NCBI GenBank assembly: GCA_903895005.1
Contig: CAITSH010000146.1
Span: 1 to 13,305, forward strand
Length of the DNA: 13,305 bases
Source of the DNA: an uncultured Pseudomonadota bacterium
Lineage (GTDB): Bacteria; Pseudomonadota; Gammaproteobacteria; Burkholderiales; SG8-39
Reading direction: 5' to 3'
Below are positions 1-6,644 of this stretch, one piece after another. Each line of letters starts with the position of its first letter. Position 1 is the first letter of the stretch. The notes beneath the pieces were generated by a model that did no database searches, was not told the DNA's origin, and saw nothing but the letters and a program-made list of their open reading frames with translations. The position numbers and the translations under genes are program-made.

Positions 1-158
1 CGGCGGAGAGCCTCGTTGCGGCGCTTGATTTTCTTGGCCAGCAAGCGCCCGTGCATCTCGCTCGTGCTGGTGTCAAAGCGGTATGGGCCTGGGCGCTTGA
101 ACATTGGGATATTCAACGCGTGCCACCGCGCAACATCGCAGTCGCCGGTACAACCTGA
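1..158 (+). CDS. C-terminal fragment of an unidentified protein
   Basis: An open frame enters from the left edge (first full codon at base 3) and stops at TGA 156-158, giving 51 residues that end in IAVAGTT. The segment is mixed hydrophobic and charged, with a Trp-rich stretch (AVWAWALEHW) and no recognisable motif. It reads more like protein than the alternative frames here, which give Arg/Cys-rich translations, but codon bias at this length is weak evidence. I do not recognise the family. It is followed by about 100 bases without a gene before the DoxX-like gene. The real gene could instead be elsewhere, with this frame open by chance. Confidence 0.4.
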   Translation, partial: AESLVAALDFLGQQAPVHLARAGVKAVWAWALEHWDIQRVPPRNIAVAGTT

Positions 159-260
159 ACCGGCCAAAATGCACGGCCACAGCAGGACATACCACCGCAA
201 CCTGCAATCGGAATCCGAAGCGGCAAGCCAAAAAATTACACCAAGGGGATTTTAGCAAGC

Positions 261-656
261 ATGACACTACCCAACGAAATTTCGCTGCTCGACACATCGG
301 GACGGCTGTTGATCGTAATCTTTTTTCTTGTAGCGGGACTTGCTAACATGACGCGCGAGCGAGTCCGCGACCACATTGACCGCATGGCCGCCAACGGCAC
401 ACCGGCGGCGGCGGCGGCGTTCTGGTTCGGTATCGCCCTGCAGTTTGGCGGATGCGCCCTACTGCTTACCGGCTGGCACGCCGATGTCGGTGCCATGCTA
501 CTGATCACCTTCACGATCACGGCGACGGCGATTTTTCATCGCTTCTGGCAGGTGACCGATCCGGTGCGGCGCAACCTCGGCCGGTTGTTCTTCCTGAACA
601 ACACCGCGATCACCGGCGGCCTGCTGCTGTTACTCGCAAACATGTACAAGACCTGA
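261..656 (+). CDS. DoxX-like small membrane protein
   Basis: A 131-residue integral membrane protein with four predicted hydrophobic helices at about residues 12-29, 50-70, 74-92 and 108-127. This size and topology fit the DoxX/DoxD-like family. The pattern of a first helix ending in an Asn/Arg-rich loop (AGLANMTRERV), a pair of central helices, and FHRFW plus a conserved-looking FFLNNTAITGG before the last helix also fits. Members sit in the inner membrane. Some are linked to redox or thiosulfate metabolism, but most have no assigned function, and none can be assigned here. The ATG at 261 is preceded by AAGGGG at about 243-248, a distant but possible Shine-Dalgarno. Residues 49-53 are a poly-Ala run encoded by a GGC/GCG triplet repeat. 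The PrpF-family gene follows after a 99-base gap on the same strand, so co-transcription is possible but not shown. Confidence 0.8.
   Translation: MTLPNEISLLDTSGRLLIVIFFLVAGLANMTRERVRDHIDRMAANGTPAAAAAFWFGIALQFGGCALLLTGWHADVGAMLLITFTITATAIFHRFWQVTDPVRRNLGRLFFLNNTAITGGLLLLLANMYKT
403..419 (+). repeat. CGG triplet repeat inside the DoxX-like gene
   Basis: Seventeen bases of uninterrupted CGG repeat (almost six units) encode part of the Ala run at the start of the second membrane helix. Such triplet runs can change length by slippage without breaking the frame. Nothing shows that this one does. Confidence 0.8.
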
Positions 657-755
657 GCCTGCGTCCCCGCACGACCAATCGGCTAAAAAGCCTCGCCAGT
701 AGCCATTTTCCAGCCATCATCCAGATACACCCCCGCCATCTAAACGGAACCTGAC

Positions 756-1889
756 ATGACCCAACGCAAGTACCCGGCCGCCTTCATGCGCGGCGGCACC
801 AGCAAGGCGCTGATGTTCCATGCGCGCGACCTGCCGGACTCTCGCGCCGGGTGGGACGAAATTTTTCTCGCCGCAATGGGCAGCCCCGATCCGGCGGGAC
901 GCCAGCTCGATGGCATGGGCGGCGGACTCTCCTCGCTGTCAAAGGTCTGCGTGCTCGCCCCCTCGGCGCGATCTGATGCCGACATCGATTACACCTTCGC
1001 ACAGGTACAGATCCGCGAGGCGTCGGTCGATTACAGCGGTAACTGCGGAAACATGTCTTCGGCGATCGGCCCCTTTGCCGTGGAGGAGGGGCTGGTACCC
1101 GCAGTAGAGGGCGAGGTGCTGGTGCGCATTTTCAACACCAACACGCAAAAAGTCATTCACGCGACGTTCGAAGTTCGAAACGGCCGTCCGCTCACGCGCG
1201 GCGAACTGGAAATTCCCGGCGTCGCCGGCGGCGGCGCCCCGATACGCCTTGATTTCATCGAGCCCGGGGGAGCCGCCACGGGCAAGCTTCTGCCAACGGG
1301 CAGGGTGCGCGATACGCTGGACATTCCGGGACTCGGTTCCATCGAGGTGTCGATGGTGGACGCCGCCAACGCCTGTGTGTTTATTGCGGCACGCGCGCTC
1401 GGCCTGCGCGGCACCGAGATGCCCGAAGAACTCGAACGCAATACAGCACTGCTTGAAAAACTCGCCGCCATCCGTTTGCACGCCTCGGTCGCCATGGGTA
1501 TCGCGCCGGACATCGTGTCGGCGCGAGCCAAGGCCGCGGTGCCCTTCATCGGGTTTGTGTCACCAGCTCAGGATGCACCTCTGCTTGCAGGCGGAACCCT
1601 GACTGCGGGCAACATCGACTTCACTGCGCGATTTATATCGAGCGGGCAACCACATCGCGCCCTGCCGCTGGCGGCTTCGTTGTGCACCGCCGTTGCAGCT
1701 CGGATTTCGGGCAGCCTTGTGCATGCGGTGTGTGCACCGGGCCGCGATGAGCGTCTTCGAATCGGCATGCCATCGGGCGTGCTGACAGTGGGTGCCGAGG
1801 TTCGCTGCAAAGATGCGCAATGGCATGCGACACGCGGTTCCTTTTACCGCACCGCACGGCGTTTGTTTGACGGCTTCGTCTACGCCTGA
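756..1889 (+). CDS. PrpF-family isomerase (2-methylaconitate / 4-oxalomesaconate type)
   Basis: A full-length PrpF-family protein of 377 residues with the diaminopimelate-epimerase-like double fold. The N-terminal signature FMRGGTSKAL (residues 10-19) is diagnostic. Lys63 in SSLSKVCV and Cys97 in SGNCGNMSS line up with the Lys/Cys pair described for PrpF of Shewanella (K73/C107, both offset by ten), so the active-site residues look intact. Characterised relatives isomerise 2-methylaconitate (methylcitrate cycle) or oxalomesaconate (GalD, LigU). No prpB, prpC or acnD lies nearby, so a methylcitrate role is not supported by context. The LigI-like hydrolase 2.6 kb away favours an oxalomesaconate-type substrate, by inference only. 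The ATG at 756 gives the usual family N-terminus, although no strong Shine-Dalgarno precedes it (CGGAAC at 745-750 is the best). The gene converges with the EamA permease, with 32 bases between stops. Confidence 0.92.
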   Translation: MTQRKYPAAFMRGGTSKALMFHARDLPDSRAGWDEIFLAAMGSPDPAGRQLDGMGGGLSSLSKVCVLAPSARSDADIDYTFAQVQIREASVDYSGNCGNMSSAIGPFAVEEGLVPAVEGEVLVRIFNTNTQKVIHATFEVRNGRPLTRGELEIPGVAGGGAPIRLDFIEPGGAATGKLLPTGRVRDTLDIPGLGSIEVSMVDAANACVFIAARALGLRGTEMPEELERNTALLEKLAAIRLHASVAMGIAPDIVSARAKAAVPFIGFVSPAQDAPLLAGGTLTAGNIDFTARFISSGQPHRALPLAASLCTAVAARISGSLVHAVCAPGRDERLRIGMPSGVLTVGAEVRCKDAQWHATRGSFYRTARRLFDGFVYA

Positions 1890-1895
1890 TCCGTC

Positions 1896-1923
1896 AAACC
1901 CCGGCGCGATTTAGTCCGGGTTT
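1896..1923. terminator. Imperfect hairpin between convergent genes
   Basis: AAACCCCGG (1896-1904) pairs with CCGGGTTT (1916-1923), giving eight pairs with one bulged C and an 11-base loop. It sits between the PrpF-family stop and the convergent permease stop and overlaps the latter's TAA. There is no T tract on either strand, so it is at best a weak bidirectional terminator. Confidence 0.35.
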
Positions 1924-2851
1924 AGTCCTTGCCGCCGGAGGTACGCAGAAGACGGCCGATGAAGCCTGGCGGCAGCATCACGGTCGCAAGGGAAGCAAGA
2001 ACCAGCACCAGCGCCGCCAAATCCTGCCAGTGCAGTGTTTCGCCCAGAAACAACACGCCGCTGAACACACCTACAACCGGCGTCATCAGTATGGACAGCG
2101 ATGACACGCCCACCGGGACAATCAGCGTGATTTTTGCAAACGCCCAATAACAAAAGACGAAGGCGATGACCATGTTGTACAGCGTGCCTGTAAGGGGCCA
2201 GAACGAAAGGCGCGTGAGGTCAAAACTGCCCGGCTCGAAGAAAATCGCCCCGAGGGCGACTGGAACCGAACCGATCAGCATCTGCCATGCAAGATAAGGG
2301 GTCAGCGGCATTGCGACCGGCCAGCGTTTCATTGTGACCACACCGAAGGCCCAGATGATTGCAGAGGAAATCATCAGGATCGCACCAAGGGGAGCACGCT
2401 GCAAGGATGCGAACTCGGTGGAAAAAAGCAGCAACATTCCTCCCATGCCCAGCACCACGCCGGCGACGCGCCGGCGCGTCAGCCTTTCATTCAGGAGCCA
2501 CGCCGAAAAAAGCACGCCCCACACCGGCATGGTGTAGGCAAGGATTGCGGCACGTCCGGACGCCATCATCGGAATACCGTACACGGCGAGTATGTTCCAG
2601 CACGACATGCACAGGATTGAAATGACGACCAGCCTGCCCCACTGCCCCGTTGGAACGCGCAACGACTGGCCGTTCCACCAGGCGATAAAAAACAAGCCGA
2701 TGATGCCGGCAAGAAAACACCATGCCCGAAAATGCAGCGGGGCGATCTCGACCATGGTGACTTTCATCAAGGGCCAGTTGACACCCCAGAAAAGGGTCAT
2801 GAAAACGAGCAGGCCGATGGCCTGCCTCGGAAAAGTAGTCTGCTGGTTCAT
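1922..2851 (-). CDS. EamA/DMT-family permease, second of a tandem pair
   Basis: A 309-residue drug/metabolite transporter superfamily protein with about ten membrane helices in two EamA repeats (roughly residues 12-145 and 155-295). Family-like features are LFWGVNWPLMK near the start of helix 1, a GRAAIL..TMP.W segment in helix 4, and LFLGETLHWQD before the last helix. It is a close paralogue of the upstream gene at 2848-3765. Both share FWG.NWP..K, SGRAAIL, MKRWPV.MP and .WQD.AALVLV. The start is ATG 2851, whose ATGA overlaps the upstream TGA, a classical translational coupling arrangement. The frame stays open further upstream (to 3064), but that part is a shadow of the neighbouring gene. 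The substrate cannot be deduced; exporters of amino acids and metabolites are common in this family. The C-terminal tail is charged (GRLLRTSGGKD). Confidence 0.92.
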   Translation of the reverse strand: MNQQTTFPRQAIGLLVFMTLFWGVNWPLMKVTMVEIAPLHFRAWCFLAGIIGLFFIAWWNGQSLRVPTGQWGRLVVISILCMSCWNILAVYGIPMMASGRAAILAYTMPVWGVLFSAWLLNERLTRRRVAGVVLGMGGMLLLFSTEFASLQRAPLGAILMISSAIIWAFGVVTMKRWPVAMPLTPYLAWQMLIGSVPVALGAIFFEPGSFDLTRLSFWPLTGTLYNMVIAFVFCYWAFAKITLIVPVGVSSLSILMTPVVGVFSGVLFLGETLHWQDLAALVLVLASLATVMLPPGFIGRLLRTSGGKD

Positions 2852-3765
2852 TTTTTTGTATTTCCCGAAACCCCGCCCTGCGGCCACAACACCGAGGCGA
2901 TGGCCGCCACCACCAGCACCAGCGCAGCATAGTCCTGCCACTGCGGCTTCTCGCCAAGTATCAGCATGCCTGTGAACACACCGACCGGCGCCACGCCCAG
3001 GACCGAAAGCGATGCCAGACCCGCGGGTACCATGGCGATCACCCTGACCCAAGCCCAATGGCAAAAGATGAATGCGACGATGATGGTGTAAGAGAGCCCG
3101 ATTGAGGCGGGCAGTGAAAGCGGATGCAAGCGGTCAAGGTCGAAAACCAGCGCACCCGCGAGCATGGGCAGGCCGCCAATCAAAAACTGCCAAGCGGTGA
3201 ATGCCGTGGCGGGCATGGGCACGGGCCAGCGTTTCATGACGACGGTACCCATCGCCCAGAACAGCGCTGCAGCCAGCATCGCGAAGGTTCCCACGGGTGC
3301 CGCGCGCGCCGTGGCGAATTCACTGGAGAACAGCAATGCCATCGCCACCATGCCCAGCAGCAAGCCCGAAAGGCGGCGCGCTGTGATCTGCTCGCGGAGC
3401 ATCCATGCACCGAACAACACAGCCCACAGCGGCATGGTGAAGCCGAGGATGGCGGCACGCCCGGAGTTCAGCTGGCTTACGCCGTATGCGCCAAGCAGGT
3501 GCCAGCAGGTGATGTTGAGCAGCGCGCCGGCAAGGAGCGAGGGCCACGCGCCGCGCGGCACCGCCAGCGACTGTCGCGAGACCAGGGCGACAAGAAACAG
3601 GCCGGCCGCTCCGCCATACACGCATGCCGCGCGAAAACTGATCACCGGCATTTCATTGACGGCGAGTTTGATCATCGGCCAGTTGAGGCCCCAGAAAAGG
3701 TTTAGCGCGATGATCAGCCACAGGGCGTTCCGCGGAACGCGGTGCAAGCCCGCGGAGACGCTCAT
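2848..3765 (-). CDS. EamA/DMT-family permease, first of a tandem pair
   Basis: A 305-residue ten-helix inner-membrane transporter with two EamA repeats (about residues 15-150 and 158-293). It shows LFWGLNWPMIK (23-33), SGRAAILGFTMP (101-112), MKRWPVPMP (177-185) and LGEKPQWQDYAALVL near the C-terminus. I choose ATG 3765 rather than the in-frame ATG at 3801, because GAGGGTGAT lies directly upstream of 3765 at Shine-Dalgarno distance while nothing precedes 3801. The TGA overlaps the start of the next permease by four bases, so the two paralogues are probably made in fixed ratio. The thioesterase gene ends 90 bases upstream on the same strand, making a likely three-gene transcription unit. Whether the pair works as a heterodimer or as two transporters of different specificity is unknown. 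Confidence 0.92.
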   Translation of the reverse strand: MSVSAGLHRVPRNALWLIIALNLFWGLNWPMIKLAVNEMPVISFRAACVYGGAAGLFLVALVSRQSLAVPRGAWPSLLAGALLNITCWHLLGAYGVSQLNSGRAAILGFTMPLWAVLFGAWMLREQITARRLSGLLLGMVAMALLFSSEFATARAAPVGTFAMLAAALFWAMGTVVMKRWPVPMPATAFTAWQFLIGGLPMLAGALVFDLDRLHPLSLPASIGLSYTIIVAFIFCHWAWVRVIAMVPAGLASLSVLGVAPVGVFTGMLILGEKPQWQDYAALVLVVAAIASVLWPQGGVSGNTKK

Positions 3766-3838
3766 ATCACCCTCGCGGCCAGCGTATCTGTGCGAACGCA
3801 TGAGGCCCAGGCACCCAGGGCGGCGCGACGCATTTTTC

Positions 3839-3855
3839 CGCCGCCTGAAACGGCG
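3839..3855 (-). other. Short hairpin directly after the thioesterase stop
   Basis: On the minus strand CGCCG (3855-3851), a seven-base loop and CGGCG (3843-3839) follow the TAG of the thioesterase without a gap. The next bases are GAAAAATG rather than a U tract, so this is not an intrinsic terminator. It could protect or pause the message between the thioesterase and the permease pair, or mean nothing. Confidence 0.3.
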
Positions 3856-4290
3856 CTATGCAAGAAGCTGCTCTAGGGCCTGGCGCACGTCCGACGGGAC
3901 GGAAACAGGACGGTTGCTGGCACGATCTACATAGACATGCACGAAATGGCCTTGCGCTGCGGCAAGCACGTCATCGTTGCGGAAAAGCCCGATCTCGTAA
4001 CGCACGCTGGAATTGCCCAGCGAGGCGACGCGCATGCCCGCGTGCACGGCATCCGGAAAACTGACCGGACTGAAATACTGGCAATGCGTTTCGACGACAA
4101 GACCGATGATCGGGCTCATTTCAACATCGAGCAGGCCGCGACGGATCAGGTACTCGTTCACGACCGTGTCAAACCACGAGTAATACACCACGTTGTTGAC
4201 GTGACGATAGGCATCGTTGTCCATCCAACGCGTGGTGATGGCGTGAAAATGACGGTAATCGGAACGACGGGTTGCCTGGGAACGGGACAT
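3856..4290 (-). CDS. Hotdog-fold acyl-CoA thioesterase (4HBT/YbgC type)
   Basis: A 144-residue single hotdog domain, the usual length for the 4-hydroxybenzoyl-CoA thioesterase/YbgC group. The diagnostic stretch is TRWMDNDAYRHVNN followed by YYSWFDT (residues 20-42). The Asp at 24 or 26 occupies the place of the catalytic Asp in the RW.D.D pattern, and HVNN..Y is typical of the betaproteobacterial subgroup. Later blocks VVETHCQYFSPV and RYEIGLFR are the expected beta strands. The enzyme should be cytoplasmic and hydrolyse an acyl- or aryl-CoA; the exact substrate is open. The start is ATG 4290; the Shine-Dalgarno is poor (TTCCGG), but no better in-frame start exists. It heads the unit containing the paired EamA permeases and is divergent from the amidohydrolase, with a 178-base shared control region full of dyad symmetry. 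Confidence 0.9.
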   Translation of the reverse strand: MSRSQATRRSDYRHFHAITTRWMDNDAYRHVNNVVYYSWFDTVVNEYLIRRGLLDVEMSPIIGLVVETHCQYFSPVSFPDAVHAGMRVASLGNSSVRYEIGLFRNDDVLAAAQGHFVHVYVDRASNRPVSVPSDVRQALEQLLA

Positions 4291-4316
4291 TGCCGGAACA
4301 AGCTGCGAAACAGTTC

Positions 4317-4375
4317 GAGAGCATACCCGATTTTGCGTGCTCTCCGACCGTGAGAAGCGGTCGTCCGGTGATCAC
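4317..4375. promoter_or_regulatory. Cluster of three dyad symmetries in a divergent intergenic region
   Basis: Three inverted repeats stand side by side. GAGAGCA (4317-4323) and TGCTCTC (4338-4344) form perfect 7-base arms 14 apart. CGACCG (4345-4350) and CGGTCG (4358-4363) form 6-base arms around a 7-base loop. GTGATCAC (4368-4375) is a perfect 8-base palindrome. The cluster lies 27-85 bases upstream of the thioesterase start, between the divergent genes. It could be operators for a regulator or two adjacent hairpins in the thioesterase leader RNA. The dyads are plain in the sequence; the function is inferred. Confidence 0.45.
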
Positions 4376-4425
4376 GAGCCCGTTTTAAGATGGGCCAGGG
4401 CGCTCCCGCATGCGTGCGCGCAGGC

Positions 4426-4454
4426 ACTATACTGCGCAGCATAATTAACCAAAA
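4426..4454. promoter_or_regulatory. Possible overlapping divergent -10 elements
   Basis: ACTATACT (4426-4433) reads as TATACT on the plus strand (4428-4433) and TATAGT on the minus strand (4431-4426), each 5 of 6 to the sigma70 -10 box. On the minus strand TTGGTT (4452-4447) is a weak -35 at 15 bases. No good -35 is visible for the plus strand. A second plus-strand candidate is CATAAT at 4440-4445. Position between the divergent thioesterase and amidohydrolase genes fits, but the call rests on -10-like bases only. Confidence 0.3.
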
Positions 4455-4468
4455 TACGCCGCCACACC

Positions 4469-5386
4469 ATGAGCACCGAAACACCCGTGAGCCATCCGCA
4501 ACCCGGCTCAACGCCCTGCCCGCCGCCAGACTTTCATCCACGCCGGCCGAGGTTGCAGATGCCCGCGCTTGCGTGTGACTGCCACGCACACATCCTCGGC
4601 CCGATGGCGGCGCACGCTTACGCGCCCGAACGAGTCTATACACCCCCGGACTGCCTGGTGCCGGACTACCAACATATGCTCGCGACGCTAGGCGTCACGC
4701 GCGCGGTGCTGGTTCAGCCCAGCGTGTACGGCACCGACAACAGCGTAATGCTGCTGGCCCTGCGCGAAACGCAGGGCGCAGACAAGACACTGCGCGGCGT
4801 TGCCGTCGTCAACGAGAAGATCAGTGACGCGGAGCTGGCATCCATGCATGCGGCCGGCGTTCGCGGGGTGCGCGTCAACATCGTCGATGTAAAGGACAAG
4901 AAAAGCGGCCTGCCGATGGTTGCACTGCGCGGACTCGCACAGCGCATCGCGCCGCTCGGCTGGCACATGGAATTCCTGATGCACGTGGACGAATTTCCAT
5001 CCCTCGACAAAGACCTCGCGGGCTTTCCTGTCGACGTGGTGTTCGGGCACCTGGGCTACATGCGCACCGAAAAGGGTCTGGAAGCGCCCGGTTACCAGGC
5101 TTTCCTGCGACTGCTCGCAGCCGGGCGCGCCTGGGTGAAACTCACCGGCCCCTACCGTATCTCCACCGGCGCGACGCCTTACGCCGATGTCACGCCGCTG
5201 GCTGCCGCGCTGCTGCACACGGCGCCCGACCGTTTGGTGTGGGGCAGCGACTGGCCGCATGTGATGATGAAGGGTGCCATGCCCAACGACGGTGACCTCG
5301 CCGACCTGCTGTCGGCATGGGTCCCCGATGAGACGCGGCGTCGCGCAGTGCTGGTGGACAACCCCGCGCGACTCTACGGCTTCTAG
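4469..5386 (+). CDS. Amidohydrolase-2 family protein, 2-pyrone-4,6-dicarboxylate lactonase-like
   Basis: A 305-residue TIM-barrel amidohydrolase resembling the LigI/galactarolactone-isomerase branch. The order of motifs fits: DCHAHILGP (37-45, HxH at His39/His41), then Y.P.R.YTPPD, VQPSVYGTDN after strand 2, GVRGVRVN (130-137), FGHLGYM (His194), WVKLTGPYR (222-230) and the terminal WGSDWPH with Asp261, the expected catalytic aspartate. The C-terminus VDNPARLYGF is characteristic. LigI-type enzymes open the lactone ring of 2-pyrone-4,6-dicarboxylate without a metal; other members act on sugar lactones, so the substrate is a family-level guess. The ATG at 4469 precedes a Pro-rich N-terminal extension of about 30 residues. 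A second in-frame ATG at 4559 (PALACDCHAH) is possible. The gene converges with the Bug-family gene, leaving 88 bases with no canonical terminator. Confidence 0.88.
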   Translation: MSTETPVSHPQPGSTPCPPPDFHPRRPRLQMPALACDCHAHILGPMAAHAYAPERVYTPPDCLVPDYQHMLATLGVTRAVLVQPSVYGTDNSVMLLALRETQGADKTLRGVAVVNEKISDAELASMHAAGVRGVRVNIVDVKDKKSGLPMVALRGLAQRIAPLGWHMEFLMHVDEFPSLDKDLAGFPVDVVFGHLGYMRTEKGLEAPGYQAFLRLLAAGRAWVKLTGPYRISTGATPYADVTPLAAALLHTAPDRLVWGSDWPHVMMKGAMPNDGDLADLLSAWVPDETRRRAVLVDNPARLYGF

Positions 5387-5474
5387 GACCCGCCCACCGG
5401 TCAGCGGTGCGCCCTTGCTGCGGCGGGTGCCTGCGTGCAGCGGGGGCGGGAGATGCCCCGGGCACGCCACCGGA

Positions 5475-6449
5475 TCAAAGCGGCTGGATATCAGCCTGCT
5501 TGACGATTTTCTGGAAGGTCGTGATTTGCTCGCGCACAAAACGCGCGAACTCGTCGGGCTTCATCGGCGCCGGAAGTATGCCCAGCTTGGCAAACTGTTC
5601 ACGCACCTCGACCCCCTGCAGGATGGTGGCAATCTGCGCGTTTATTTTTTGCACCACCGCGGCAGGCGTCCCCGCGGGTGCCCACACACCAAACCACAGC
5701 GTTATGTCGAAGTCGGCCATGCCCTGCTCGGCGAGGGTCGGTACGTCGGGCATAACCTCGGCACGCTTGCGCGTACTCACCCCGAGTGCGGCGAGCTTGC
5801 CTTCTTTCATCTGCCCAATCACCGTGTTGATGGGTGCCATGTAAAACGAGGTGCGCCCGGCGATGGTGTCCTGTATCGCTTCGGGAGACCCCTTGTAGGG
5901 GATGTGCAGCATTTTCGCGCCTGCTGCCTGCGCAAAGTACTCCGCGGCAAGGTGGGTGGAGCTGCCAACGCCGGCCGAGGCAAACGGGATTGAACCCGGC
6001 TTGGACCTCGCGGCTTCAGCGAGCGCCTTGATGGTCGGATACTCCCCTCCCTTGGCGCTCACCATGACGTACGGCGTAATGCCAAGTATGGCCACATCAA
6101 CGAGGTCGCTCGACGGGTTGTAGGGAAGCGACTTGTAGATGGCGGGGTTCGCGGCGTGCGACGCCGATTGGATGAGTAGCGTGTAGCCGTCGGGATCGGC
6201 CTTTACCACGGCCTGCGTACCGATCAGTCCCCCGGCACCGGGCCGGTTCTCCACCACCACAGGCTGCTTCCAGGCTTCGCTGAGGTGGCGCGCGACGATG
6301 CGCCCCGCAATGTCGGCCCCGGATCCGGGTGTGAGCGGAACAATGATGCGAACCGGCTTGGATGGATAGTCCTGCGCGCCGGCGAGGGTCACGGCAAGCG
6401 AGAAGACCGCGGCTGCGGCCATACTCACGATCTTGGATACGGTATTCAT
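5475..6449 (-). CDS. Bug/TctC-family periplasmic carboxylate-binding protein
   Basis: A 324-residue extracytoplasmic solute receptor of the tripartite tricarboxylate transporter group, whose members bind citrate-like, aromatic or other carboxylates in the periplasm. A signal peptide is evident: a Lys near the N-terminus, a hydrophobic core AAAAVFSLAVTLAG, and probable cleavage after AGA (about residue 25). The mature start DYPSKPVRIIVP is typical, as are PGSGADIAGR (41-50), the ENRPGAGGLIGT loop (68-79) and ADPDGYTLL (84-92). Later come GVGSSTHL, HIPYKGS and the C-terminal PDEFARFVREQ. The start is ATG 6449, seven bases after a strong AAGGAGG; an in-frame GTG at 6455 is too close to it. No tctA/tctB membrane genes are nearby, which is normal for the many orphan Bug proteins of betaproteobacteria. 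The neighbouring lactonase and isomerase suggest a polycarboxylate ligand, but this is inference. Confidence 0.95.
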   Translation of the reverse strand: MNTVSKIVSMAAAAVFSLAVTLAGAQDYPSKPVRIIVPLTPGSGADIAGRIVARHLSEAWKQPVVVENRPGAGGLIGTQAVVKADPDGYTLLIQSASHAANPAIYKSLPYNPSSDLVDVAILGITPYVMVSAKGGEYPTIKALAEAARSKPGSIPFASAGVGSSTHLAAEYFAQAAGAKMLHIPYKGSPEAIQDTIAGRTSFYMAPINTVIGQMKEGKLAALGVSTRKRAEVMPDVPTLAEQGMADFDITLWFGVWAPAGTPAAVVQKINAQIATILQGVEVREQFAKLGILPAPMKPDEFARFVREQITTFQKIVKQADIQPL

Positions 6450-6456
6450 ATGCACT

Positions 6457-6463
6457 CCTCCTT
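6457..6463 (-). promoter_or_regulatory. Strong Shine-Dalgarno for the Bug-family gene
   Basis: AAGGAGG on the minus strand ends seven bases before ATG 6449 and settles the start against the GTG at 6455. It is the best ribosome binding site in the window and suggests high expression, as is usual for periplasmic binding proteins. Confidence 0.85.
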
Positions 6464-6644
6464 GGAACTGCGATGCTCTTTATTAGTGAGCTGATCTGCA
6501 GAATACTAATTACAAAACCGTCAGTACGGGCACCGCTCCCCTGCGAACATTCCTTTGGAACGATCCCGACGGCATGAAACTAAAAAACCGATGCGAAGCG
6601 ACGGACGAGCACACAGCTCACGGGCACCGGTGTGGTGAAAGCTA

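Noticed and set aside
756..1889. PrpF-family gene as part of a methylcitrate (prp) operon.
   Set aside because: No prpB, prpC, acnD or prpR is present in the window and the gene is flanked by a DoxX-like gene and a convergent permease.
3164..3934. A 256-codon plus-strand frame opposite the first EamA permease.
   Set aside because: It mirrors a well-supported transporter, shows no family motif, and also crosses the thioesterase stop. Antisense shadow.
6550..6560. TTCC-TTT-GGAA inverted repeat upstream of the Bug gene.
   Set aside because: Four-base arms are common by chance and no second copy or promoter element supports it.
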